Position numbers and translations under genes: made by a program. 8,828 nt of DNA, taken from positions 17,156 through 25,983 of the forward strand of contig DCIH01000041.1 of NCBI GenBank assembly GCA_002317575.1, in the 5' to 3' direction. This stretch comes from Verrucomicrobia bacterium UBA1731 (lineage in GTDB: Bacteria > Verrucomicrobiota > Kiritimatiellia > RFP12 > UBA1067). This document shows positions 1 to 6,967 of this stretch, piece by piece; within the stretch, counting starts at the first letter, position 1, and each line of letters opens with the position of its first letter. Below the pieces are notes generated by a model. It ran no database searches, was not told the DNA's origin, and worked only from the letters and a program-made list of their open reading frames with translations.

Positions 1-1
1 C

Positions 2-481
2 GACGGCGAGAAGACGGTCATCGGCGAGGACTGTCTGTTCATGGCGTACTGCCACGCGGCGCACGGCGTCATCCTCGGCAACCACGTGATCTGCTCGAAC
101 AGCGTGCAGCTCGCCGGCGACGTCCATCTCCAGGACTGGTCGATCGTGGGCGGCTGCGCGGCGGCGCACCAGTTCTGCACGGTCGGCCGCCACGCGATGG
201 TGGGCGGCATGTCCAAGATCCGCCAGGATTTTCCGCCGTTCATGCTCGGCGACATGGTGGAAGGTTCGCTCAAGGTGATCGGTCCGAATGTGGTCGGCCT
301 CACCCGCCGCGGCTTCAAGCGCGAGGTCATTTCCGCGCTCAAGGAGGCGTTCCGCTTCATCTACCACTCGGGGCTCAATCGTTCCCAGGCGCTCGACCGC
401 GTGGAGAACGATGTGGAGCCGTTCCCCGAAGTGAAGGAATTCGTCCAGTTCTACCGCAATTCGACGCGCGGCGTCTGCTGA
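2..481 (+). CDS. lpxA: Acyl-ACP:UDP-N-acetylglucosamine O-acyltransferase (LpxA), 5'-truncated by the window edge
   Basis: This is the last 159 codons of LpxA, the cytoplasmic enzyme that transfers a 3-hydroxyacyl chain from ACP to UDP-GlcNAc in the first step of lipid A synthesis. The frame is open to the window edge, so the ATG at 41 is internal and not the start. Visible parts are the last coils of the left-handed beta-helix with V-I-G type hexapeptides, the active-site H-A-A-H segment (catalytic His, E. coli His125 equivalent, codon 62-64), the A-H-Q-F-C segment (His160 equivalent, codon 167-169), and the C-terminal helical domain with the family-typical R-R-G-F and F-x-x-S-T-R-G endings. 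The position matching E. coli His144 is Asp (codon 119-121). The position matching the acyl-chain ruler residue Gly173 is Gly, which in E. coli goes with a C14 chain; chain length here is inference. The stop lies 18 bases before the next gene, so co-transcription is possible. Confidence 0.95.
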   Translation, partial: DGEKTVIGEDCLFMAYCHAAHGVILGNHVICSNSVQLAGDVHLQDWSIVGGCAAAHQFCTVGRHAMVGGMSKIRQDFPPFMLGDMVEGSLKVIGPNVVGLTRRGFKREVISALKEAFRFIYHSGLNRSQALDRVENDVEPFPEVKEFVQFYRNSTRGVC

Positions 482-489
482 CGCCTCCC

Positions 490-496
490 AGGAGGT
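490..496 (+). promoter_or_regulatory. Strong Shine-Dalgarno AGGAGGT for the oxidoreductase-glycosidase gene
   Basis: AGGAGGT ends 3 bases before the ATG at 500, a perfect but closely spaced ribosome binding site that fixes the start. It is preceded by CCTCC at 484-488, its exact complement, separated by only CA, so a small hairpin could compete with ribosome binding. The region lies in the 18-base gap after lpxA and no promoter is visible there. Confidence 0.7.
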
Positions 497-499
497 CCC

Positions 500-3400
500 A
501 TGGTCCGTTTCGTTTCTCTGTTCGCCGTCGGTTTTCTCTCGCTGACGGGCGGCGGCGCCGTCTTTTTCGAAGCCGAGAATTTCGATTCCCTCGGCGGTTG
601 GGTCACGGATCAGCAGTTCATGGACCGCATGGGTTCGCCGTTCCTGCTGGCGCACGGCATCGGTCGTCCCGTCACGGACGCCGTGACAAAAGCGGCGATT
701 CCGGCCGGCTCATGGCGGCTTTGGGTGCGCACGCGCGACTGGGTCGCGCCGCAGGGCCCCGGCCGTTTCGAGGTGCTGGCGAACGGCGCGAAGCTCGGCG
801 AGTTCGGCAAGGGCGGCGACGGTTCCTGGTGCTGGTGGAAGGGTGGTGCGTTCGAGTCGAAGGGCGAAAGCGTCGAGTTGCGCCTCCACGACCTCACCGG
901 CTTCGAAGGACGCGTGGACGCGCTCGTCTTCCTGCCCGAGAAGGTCGAGCCGCCGAAAACCTTCGACCGCGCGTGGCGCGCCTCGCTTCTCGGTTTTGCG
1001 CCCGTGCCGAAAGTCGTCGGGCACTACGATTTCGTCGTGGTGGGCGGCGGTTACGCCGGCATGTGCGCCGCCGTGGCGGCGGCGCGTTTGGGCGTGCGGA
1101 CGGCGCTCGTGCAGGACCGTCCCGTCTTCGGCGGCAACGGTTCGAGCGAGGTGCGCATCCCGCCGCTCGGAAAATGCGGTGACGACCGTTTCCCGCGCAA
1201 CGCCGACCTGATGAAGGAGCTGGCGGCGCTCGTGCCGAAGCATCAGGGCGAAGCGTGCGGCGACCGTTATCTGCCGAAGGATTCGGCGTTCGCCGGCTGG
1301 CTCAAGGCGGAGACGAATCTTGTCGTGTACGCGCCGCACCGCGGCGTGGCGGCGCGCACGGAGCCGGACGGACGCATCGCGTCCGTCGTGATCCGCAACG
1401 TCCGCACGGGCGAGGATGTCGTGCTCGAGGGGTCGTTCTTCGCGGACTGCACGGGCGACGGCACGCTCGCGATGCAGGCGGGCGCGGAAACGCGCTGGGA
1501 CGCCGAGGACCGCGAGAAGACGGGCGAAGAGCTTTCGCCGCCGAAGGGGCAGCGCCGCCGCGCGGGCGGTCTCGGCAGCACGAACCAGTGGTACGCGCGC
1601 GACACGAAGGAGAAACACGATTTCCCGGAATGCCCGTGGGCGCTCACGATCACGAAGGACGACGAAGCGCTCGTGGGCGCGGAGGTCGGCAAGGACTGGA
1701 TCCACTCGGGCGGCTGGAACTGGGAATCCGGCTTCTACAAGGATCCCGTGCTGGAAGGCGAAGCGATCCGCGACCACAATTTCCGCGCGATTTACGGTCT
1801 GTGGGACTATCTCAAGCACCGATCGCCGTTCAGCGCCAAGTACGCGAACGCGGAAATCTACTGGCTCGGCTTCGTCATGGGCAAGCGCGACGGCCACCGT
1901 GTCGTGGGCGATCACATGCTCACGGCGAACGAAATCGCGTCTGGGCGCGTTTTCGCCGACGGCGTCGTGAACACGACGTGGTATCTCGATCTCCATTTTC
2001 CGCATCCCGTCGTCGGACGCAAGTTCCCCGGCGAGGAATTCCGCGCGTACGCGTACGACGACTGGGGCTGGAAGAACCTGCGCGACAAGAACTGGGTGGG
2101 CTGGAACACGCCGATCCGCGACTATCCGATTCCGTTCCGCTGTTTCTATTCGCGCGATGTGCAGAACCTCTTTATGGCCGGCAAGACGATATCCGGCACG
2201 TACGCCGCGCTGTCGTCCTATCGCGTGGAGAACACCACCGGCATGATGGGCACGGTGGTCGGGCGCGCGGCGGCGTTGTGCGTGAAGGCGCGCTGCACGC
2301 CGCGTGTGCTGGGACGGGACAAGCTGGAGGTGCTGCTCGCGACGCTGGCGGAGCCGGAGCGGGCACTGGACATGAGGCGGCTGGAGGACTCCTCTGCGCA
2401 GTTCGGGACGAACTGCTCTACGGTGGGGAACGCGTCGGCGTCGGGGACGGAGGTTCCGTTCATGATCCAGCGGTACCGGGCGGAACAGAACATCGAGCTG
2501 GGCGTGTGGGAGGATACGGTCGCGGAATTCAAGAAACATCCCGGCTGCGTGAACGACGTGTGGTTCTCCACGGGCGTCGGGGCGCCGCCTTTGGCGTGGC
2601 ACGAGGAGCATGTCAAGCGTCTCGTGAAGGCGTCCGAGGATCTGCGCAAGCTTGGCATTTCGCCGTCGCTCGAATTTCAGTCCACGATCGGTCACGGCGA
2701 TCCCGTGGTCCGTTCGCGCAAGGCGGACATTTCGGGCAAGACGTGGACGGGCTGGACGCTCGACAACGGCGCGGAGACGAAGTCCTGCGCGTGTCCGCGG
2801 CAACCCGCGTTCCTGGAATACGTCCGCAAGATGAGCGAGATCTACGCGCGGATGAAGCCCGTGTGGCTGTGGTTGGACGACGACTTCCGCATCTTCTGGC
2901 ACACCACCGACCCGCCGCAGCACAGCGGCCCCGGCTGCTACTGCCAGACCTGCCTCGCCGCGTTCGCGGAATTCGACGGCACGACGCGCACGCGCGAGGA
3001 ACTCGTGGCCGCGCTCAAGTCCGACCGCGTCCTGTACGAACGCTGGACGGCGTTCCAGTACCAGGCGCTCGCCGACGTCGCGGCGATCATCGCGGAGACG
3101 GTGCACAAGCTCTCGCCCGAAACGCGCTTCGGCTTCCAGCACGGCGGCGGCGTGCGCGACTACCAGATGAAGGTCTACAACGCGCTGTGGGCGAAGGGTG
3201 GCAAGCGCCCCGTCGGATCGCGTCCGGGCGGCGGCGCGTACACGGACCACCATCCGTTCGACGTCGTGGACAAGATCTTCGAGATGGGCCGGCAGATGGA
3301 TGTGCTGCAGATGCCGAACGAACGCATCGCGCTCGTCTGCCCCGAAATCGAGAACTGCCCGCGCAACTTCAACACCAAGACGGCGCGCGGCGCGATCGCC

Positions 3401-4213
3401 GAGTCGCTGATGGCGTTGGGCGCGGGCATGAACAGTTTGAGCTACTTCCTCGTGGATCCCACGGACGAAGTCCAAAGCTGGTACGGCGACACGTACTACA
3501 AGCCGCTGGCGGCCACGGCGCCGCGCCTGAAGCGGTTCGCCGAATTGTGCGCGGGCACGCGCCCCGGCGGACTCAAGCTGCCGCGCAAGCCGTCCTCGGC
3601 GATTCTGGGTGCGATCGGCATTCCGATGACCACGGCGCCCGCGTGGGAATGCGCGACGCTGCTTGAAGCGGGCATGGTGCAGGACATGTGCGACCAGGAT
3701 CTCGAGAATGTGCTGATGGACGCCGTGGTGACGGACGAAGCGGCCGCGCGCGCTCTGAAGGAGCGCGGATTGCTGAAAACGGCCGAGGTCGGTCTGCACG
3801 AGCGCCACAACGCGCGCATCCAGATTCTGCCGGATGGCGCGTTCAATGCCGCCTGGGGTCTGTCGTCCTCGCGCATCCTGGAACTGGCGGAGGCGGCGGA
3901 CGTCGCGGCCCTCGGCCGCATGCCGGTTTTGCCCGAGCAGGCCTGCCAGTTGGTGATCCAGCCGCGCGTGACGGCGGCGGGCGCGCTCAAGGCGGTGGCG
4001 GTGGTGAACGCGATGATCGATGTGTCGAACCCCGTCAGGCTTCACCTGCGCGGCATTCCCGCGGATTGCAAATTCGCCACCTGGACGCCGCTGACGGGTT
4101 CGTTCGGTCTGGACGAGGTGAAGCTGCCCGTCGATTGGACGGCCGAAGGCGGCGAACCGCGCGTGACATTGCCGAAGCTCGACGCGTGGGCGTGCGGGTA
4201 TTTGTCGTTTTAG
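500..4213 (+). CDS. Exported multidomain protein: carbohydrate-binding-like domain, FAD-dependent oxidoreductase (FAD_oxidored type), GH42-like TIM barrel
   Basis: This 1237-residue protein starts at an ATG behind AGGAGGT and has a hydrophobic signal-like N-terminus (residues 4-20). Residues about 22-147 look like a beta-sandwich carbohydrate-binding-like domain starting F-E-A-E-N-F. Residues about 175-600 form a FAD_oxidored-type flavoprotein: dinucleotide-binding V-V-G-G-G-Y-A-G (180-187), G-G-N-G-S-S-E-V-R-I (211-220), D-C-T-G-D-G (316-321), and a C-terminal FAD segment with M-A-G-K (559-562) and T-T-G-M-M-G near 580. Residues about 668-1000 resemble a GH42-like TIM barrel: W-L-W-L-D-D-D (789-795), a Cys cluster C813-x-C815-x2-C818 like the GH42 zinc site, and E-I-E-N-C-P (949-954), where a catalytic Glu could lie. 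A Rossmann-like segment (about 1033-1100) and a beta-rich end follow. The substrate is unknown; an exported sugar-oxidising and glycan-cleaving enzyme is inference. Codon use changes sharply in the linker (about 2305-2505). The GH assignment is weaker than the FAD one. Confidence 0.85.
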   Translation: MVRFVSLFAVGFLSLTGGGAVFFEAENFDSLGGWVTDQQFMDRMGSPFLLAHGIGRPVTDAVTKAAIPAGSWRLWVRTRDWVAPQGPGRFEVLANGAKLGEFGKGGDGSWCWWKGGAFESKGESVELRLHDLTGFEGRVDALVFLPEKVEPPKTFDRAWRASLLGFAPVPKVVGHYDFVVVGGGYAGMCAAVAAARLGVRTALVQDRPVFGGNGSSEVRIPPLGKCGDDRFPRNADLMKELAALVPKHQGEACGDRYLPKDSAFAGWLKAETNLVVYAPHRGVAARTEPDGRIASVVIRNVRTGEDVVLEGSFFADCTGDGTLAMQAGAETRWDAEDREKTGEELSPPKGQRRRAGGLGSTNQWYARDTKEKHDFPECPWALTITKDDEALVGAEVGKDWIHSGGWNWESGFYKDPVLEGEAIRDHNFRAIYGLWDYLKHRSPFSAKYANAEIYWLGFVMGKRDGHRVVGDHMLTANEIASGRVFADGVVNTTWYLDLHFPHPVVGRKFPGEEFRAYAYDDWGWKNLRDKNWVGWNTPIRDYPIPFRCFYSRDVQNLFMAGKTISGTYAALSSYRVENTTGMMGTVVGRAAALCVKARCTPRVLGRDKLEVLLATLAEPERALDMRRLEDSSAQFGTNCSTVGNASASGTEVPFMIQRYRAEQNIELGVWEDTVAEFKKHPGCVNDVWFSTGVGAPPLAWHEEHVKRLVKASEDLRKLGISPSLEFQSTIGHGDPVVRSRKADISGKTWTGWTLDNGAETKSCACPRQPAFLEYVRKMSEIYARMKPVWLWLDDDFRIFWHTTDPPQHSGPGCYCQTCLAAFAEFDGTTRTREELVAALKSDRVLYERWTAFQYQALADVAAIIAETVHKLSPETRFGFQHGGGVRDYQMKVYNALWAKGGKRPVGSRPGGGAYTDHHPFDVVDKIFEMGRQMDVLQMPNERIALVCPEIENCPRNFNTKTARGAIAESLMALGAGMNSLSYFLVDPTDEVQSWYGDTYYKPLAATAPRLKRFAELCAGTRPGGLKLPRKPSSAILGAIGIPMTTAPAWECATLLEAGMVQDMCDQDLENVLMDAVVTDEAAARALKERGLLKTAEVGLHERHNARIQILPDGAFNAAWGLSSSRILELAEAADVAALGRMPVLPEQACQLVIQPRVTAAGALKAVAVVNAMIDVSNPVRLHLRGIPADCKFATWTPLTGSFGLDEVKLPVDWTAEGGEPRVTLPKLDAWACGYLSF

Positions 4214-4262
4214 GGATTGAAAGGTGAATGGTAGAGTCCCTTCGCCGCCGTTAAAAGGTTGA

Positions 4263-4297
4263 TTTTGAAGATTGAAGATTGAAAATTGAAAATTGTA
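4263..4297. repeat. Heptamer tandem repeat, consensus GATTGAA, five units
   Basis: Five successive 7-base units are TTTTGAA, GATTGAA, GATTGAA, AATTGAA and AATTGTA. The array is strikingly AT-rich inside a GC-rich region and fills most of the spacer between the fusion gene and the GH20 gene, ending just before the GH20 ribosome binding site. A unit of 7 is not a codon multiple. It resembles the short tandemly repeated heptanucleotides known from cyanobacterial spacers in style, not in sequence. A second period-7 array with an unrelated unit lies at 8351-8371. Function is unknown. Confidence 0.75.
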
Positions 4298-4302
4298 GTT
4301 GT

Positions 4303-4308
4303 GGAGGG
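4303..4308 (+). promoter_or_regulatory. Shine-Dalgarno GGAGGG before the GH20 gene
   Basis: GGAGGG abuts the ATG at 4309 and lies 3 bases before the ATG at 4312, which favours the second ATG. An upstream in-frame TTG at 4279 lies inside the heptamer repeat without a ribosome binding site and would place non-signal residues ahead of the signal peptide, so it is unlikely to be the start. Confidence 0.6.
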
Positions 4309-4311
4309 ATG

Positions 4312-5838
4312 ATGCGGAACAACGTGGTTTTTGCGGTTTTGGTTTCGGCGGCGTCGCTGTTCGCGGCCGAATGGGATTTCTACGAGCCGGAGCTGGCTCC
4401 GGCACCCAAAGAGGCGGCGTGGAAAAAGGACGTCTGCGTGCGGCTGGACGAAACGCTTGCGGTCACCGTCGAGACGCGGGACGACGTCGACGCGGCGGCG
4501 GCATGGTTCGGCGGCAAGCTGAAGGCGGCGTTCGGCGTCGCACCGAAAATCAAGGCGTTGCGTTCGGCGGGCGGCGCGAAGTTCGATCCCGAAGAATATG
4601 CGCTTTCCGCCCAGCCCGGCGCGCTCGTGGTGAAGGCCGCGGGGCTGGCTGGCGTGAAGCACGCGTTCCATACGCTCAGGCAGATCGCGATCGTGGATCG
4701 CGGCGGCGTCATGTCGCGCGGCTGGATCATGCCCGCGTTCGAGATCAGGGACAAGCCGTCCATCGCGTTCCGCGGCGTGCATCTGTGCTGGTTCCCCGAG
4801 CAGCGCGTCGCGCGCATCGAGGGCGCCATCCGTCTGGCGGCGTACTACAAGTTCAACTACATCGTCCTTGAGAACTGGGGCGTGTGGCGCAGTGAGAAGC
4901 ATCCGTGGTTCGGCTGGCCGGACGGCAAGATGACGTCCGCCGAGGTGAAGCGTCTCGTGAAAATCGCCGCCGACGAAGGCGTCACGCTCGTCCCGCAGCT
5001 CAACGTGTTCGGGCACGCGTCCCTGTCGCGCGTGCGCACCGGCAACCACGCCACGCTCGATTTCGCGCCCGAGTACGCGCCGCTGTTCGAGCCATACGGC
5101 GGCTGGAACTGGTGCCTTTCGAACCCCGCCGCGCGGCGCACGATTAAGGAACTCGCGATCGAATTGCACGACCTTTTCGGCCGTCCGCCGTACTTCCACA
5201 TCGGATGCGACGAGGGGTGTCCGCCCACGTGCCCCAAGTGCCGCGCGGCGGACTACAACCAGCTCTTTTCGTCCCTCGTGAAAGAACTCGCGGACGAATT
5301 CGACACGCGCGGCGCGGGCGTGATGATGTGGCACGACATGCTGCTCAAGAGGGCCGACGCGAACGAAGGCGCCCGTTTCGAGGGCTTCTACTGCAACGGC
5401 GACGAACGCGCCGAGCAGCTGCTCGATTCGCTGCCCCGGAGCGTGGCGATCTGTGACTGGTACTATGGCTCCGCGCGCAAGGACGGCAAATACCCCACGC
5501 TCGACTATTTCAAGGCGAAGGGCTTCCGCACGATCACGTCGCCGGCGTGCGAACCTTCGGGCATCACGGCGCAGGCGAAGTACGCGCGCGAGCACGGGAT
5601 GTTCGGATTCCTCGTCACCACCTGGGCCGGTTTCCACGGCCGCAACGTGCCGGCCACGATGCTGAACGCCGCGCACGCGGCCTGGGGCGGCGCGTATCCC
5701 GGCCCGAAGCTGCATCAGGATATCTACTCGCCGTGCAACGAGCATTGGCGCCAGATCGGTTGGGACATGGGCAACACGGATCGCCGCAACACCGGCTTTT
5801 TCGACGAACAGTTCCCGTCCACCACCGTGACGTGGTGA
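4312..5838 (+). CDS. Exported divergent GH20 glycoside hydrolase (beta-N-acetylhexosaminidase-like)
   Basis: The 508-residue protein has a signal peptide (about residues 1-19, cleavage after L-F-A-A likely). Residues about 35-145 match the GH20b accessory alpha/beta domain, ending in the usual G-x-x-x-A-x-x-T-L-R-Q-I pattern (T121-I125). The TIM barrel begins with F-R-G-V-H-L (153-158), as in GH20 R-G-x-x-L-D, and carries H-I-G-C-D-E (296-301), where D300-E301 is the GH20 catalytic Asp-Glu pair of substrate-assisted retaining hydrolysis. Later barrel strands hold M-M-W-H-D and T-T-W-A-G-F, typical active-site Trp positions. Known GH20 enzymes release terminal GlcNAc or GalNAc; specificity here is not visible. 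The family's usual Asp after R-G-x-x-L is Cys (C159), and a four-Cys cluster (C299, C303, C307, C310) wraps the catalytic pair, both unusual. The nagA gene downstream fits amino-sugar salvage. Confidence 0.85.
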   Translation: MRNNVVFAVLVSAASLFAAEWDFYEPELAPAPKEAAWKKDVCVRLDETLAVTVETRDDVDAAAAWFGGKLKAAFGVAPKIKALRSAGGAKFDPEEYALSAQPGALVVKAAGLAGVKHAFHTLRQIAIVDRGGVMSRGWIMPAFEIRDKPSIAFRGVHLCWFPEQRVARIEGAIRLAAYYKFNYIVLENWGVWRSEKHPWFGWPDGKMTSAEVKRLVKIAADEGVTLVPQLNVFGHASLSRVRTGNHATLDFAPEYAPLFEPYGGWNWCLSNPAARRTIKELAIELHDLFGRPPYFHIGCDEGCPPTCPKCRAADYNQLFSSLVKELADEFDTRGAGVMMWHDMLLKRADANEGARFEGFYCNGDERAEQLLDSLPRSVAICDWYYGSARKDGKYPTLDYFKAKGFRTITSPACEPSGITAQAKYAREHGMFGFLVTTWAGFHGRNVPATMLNAAHAAWGGAYPGPKLHQDIYSPCNEHWRQIGWDMGNTDRRNTGFFDEQFPSTTVTW

Positions 5839-5856
5839 CGGCGGACGTGGTATAAT
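5827..5856 (+). promoter_or_regulatory. Extended -10 promoter, predicted leaderless start for the TPR lipoprotein operon
   Basis: TGGTATAAT at 5848-5856 is a perfect extended -10 element. GTGACG at 5827-5832 matches 4 of 6 bases of TTGACA with an 18-base spacer. The -10 ends 6 bases before the ATG at 5863, so transcription would begin at or next to the start codon. No Shine-Dalgarno precedes that ATG. The region overlaps the last codons of the GH20 gene. The same 10-base string GTGGTATAAT recurs before nagA. The promoter looks like a housekeeping sigma type and not an ECF type. Confidence 0.75.
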
Positions 5857-5862
5857 GGCGCC

Positions 5863-6966
5863 ATGAAACATGTCACTTTTCTTGCGTTTGCCGCGATCTG
5901 CTGCGTGGTCGGATGCGCGCCGGACGACGGATCGGCCGACCTCGCCAAAGGCGAAGCGGCCCTGAACGCCCGCGACCTCAAGGTCGCCGAAAGGCATTTT
6001 GTTGCCGCCGCCGTGAAAAATGCGACCAATTCCGTCGTCCATGTGCGTCTAGCGGTCTTGCGCCTGGCGCTCGGTGATGTCGACGGCGCGGTCGCCGCCG
6101 CATCCGCGGCGCGGACCTGCGACCCCGATTCCGCGGAGGCGCTTTTCGTCGAAGGGCAGGCGTTCTACCTGAAGAAGGACTACGGTTCCGCGCGCAAGAA
6201 TTTCGCGTTAATCGCCGCCGCGCGCGATCTGCCGGCGGAGTTGCGTGCGAACGCGCTATCCGCCGGCGCGGTCGTGGACATTCTCGGAAACAACGTCGAC
6301 GCCGCGCGCATTGCGCTGTGGCGGGCCGTTCGCGTCGATCCGAAATGCGCGGCGGCCTGGTATCATCTCGCCTACATCTCGCGCGTGACCTACGATTTCG
6401 TCTGCGCCGCCCAGATGCAGTACGCGATGGCGGCCGGCCTCCTGCCGGCGTCGGACGAACGCGTCGCCGAGATCACGCGCAAGATCCAGCCCGCCCTGCG
6501 CGATGCGCTGACGCAGCGGAAGGCCGCCACGGTCGGCGTTTCGAAACGCGATCCCGCGTTGAGCGCGAAGCTCGTCGCCGAAGCGCAGGCGCTTCAGGCA
6601 AAGGACGCCAAAAAAGCCGCGGCGAAGTTCCTGGAGGCCTGGGAGAAGGACGTGTTTTCGTTCGAGGCGGCGTCCGGATGGGCGCGACTGGCGAGCGCCG
6701 CCCCGACCGCCACCGGCGCCGAAAAGGTCCTCGAGGCGTATGACGCCGCGCTCTCCGAACGCCCCAGCAACCAGGCGCTGTATCTTGCCGCCGCGCAGTA
6801 TGCGCTGAAGGCCGGCAAGCCGATCCGCGCGCAACGGCTGCTCGATCAGGCGCTGGCGCACGACTGCACCAACAAGAAGGCGCTGGCGCAGTACGTGGAC
6901 GTACTCAAGCGGAACGGCAAGGCCAAGGCGGCCGCGCTGTACCAGGCCTACCTGAAGGAACTCTGA
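5863..6966 (+). CDS. TPR-repeat lipoprotein
   Basis: The 367-residue protein begins with a lipoprotein signal: a hydrophobic stretch then lipobox V15-V16-G17-C18. Ala at +2 gives no inner-membrane retention signal, so an outer-membrane anchor facing the periplasm is likely. Residues about 25-200 hold several TPR-like helix pairs with the A-x-x-x-x-x-G/A and D-P spacing (for example around C-D-P-D-S-A-E-A and V-D-P-K-C-A-A-A-W). A charged Lys/Ala-rich linker (about 205-255) separates them from further TPR-like helices (about 255-365). TPRs usually scaffold protein partners; no catalytic motif is visible. The start is fixed because an in-frame stop (the GH20 TGA at 5836-5838) lies 27 bases upstream with no other start between. 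It leads a tight unit with the small membrane protein, sigma factor and putative anti-sigma gene, suggesting a role as surface sensor or scaffold; this is inference. Confidence 0.85.
   Translation: MKHVTFLAFAAICCVVGCAPDDGSADLAKGEAALNARDLKVAERHFVAAAVKNATNSVVHVRLAVLRLALGDVDGAVAAASAARTCDPDSAEALFVEGQAFYLKKDYGSARKNFALIAAARDLPAELRANALSAGAVVDILGNNVDAARIALWRAVRVDPKCAAAWYHLAYISRVTYDFVCAAQMQYAMAAGLLPASDERVAEITRKIQPALRDALTQRKAATVGVSKRDPALSAKLVAEAQALQAKDAKKAAAKFLEAWEKDVFSFEAASGWARLASAAPTATGAEKVLEAYDAALSERPSNQALYLAAAQYALKAGKPIRAQRLLDQALAHDCTNKKALAQYVDVLKRNGKAKAAALYQAYLKEL
6955..6959 (+). promoter_or_regulatory. Shine-Dalgarno AAGGA supporting a TTG start
   Basis: AAGGA lies within the last codons of the TPR gene, 8 bases before the TTG at 6968. 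This spacing supports TTG as the start of the small membrane protein, as no ATG or GTG start is available between the previous stop and its first membrane helix. Confidence 0.6.
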
Positions 6967-6967
6967 T

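Noticed and set aside
1255..3666. About 800-codon open frame on the + strand in a different frame within the fusion gene
   Set aside because: It overlaps the real gene fully and translates to Arg/Gly-rich sequence without domain features.
4229..4237. Weak extended -10-like string TGGTAGAGT in the spacer before the GH20 gene
   Set aside because: It has only 4 of 6 bases of TATAAT and no good -35, so it is not called as a promoter, although the TGG context resembles the two good promoters.
4279..4311. TTG start 33 bases upstream for the GH20 gene
   Set aside because: It lies in the heptamer repeat, has no ribosome binding site and would bury the signal peptide behind a polar stretch.
710..4405. 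Very long open frame on the minus strand (about 1230 codons) opposite the fusion gene
   Set aside because: It mirrors the codon bias of the + strand gene (few TAN-complement codons in high-GC DNA). The translation is Arg/Ala/His-rich with no domain motifs, while the + strand carries clear FAD motifs.
5806..5814. Palindrome GAACAGTTC near the end of the GH20 gene, considered as an ECF -35 (GAAC)
   Set aside because: It is inside coding sequence and no matching ECF -10 is visible at the right distance; the TATAAT promoter explains the operon better.
4210..6042. Minus-strand open frame of about 610 codons opposite the GH20 gene
   Set aside because: It is low-complexity Arg/Ala-rich with no recognisable motif and runs across the heptamer repeat and into the TPR gene; it is a shadow of the GH20 gene.
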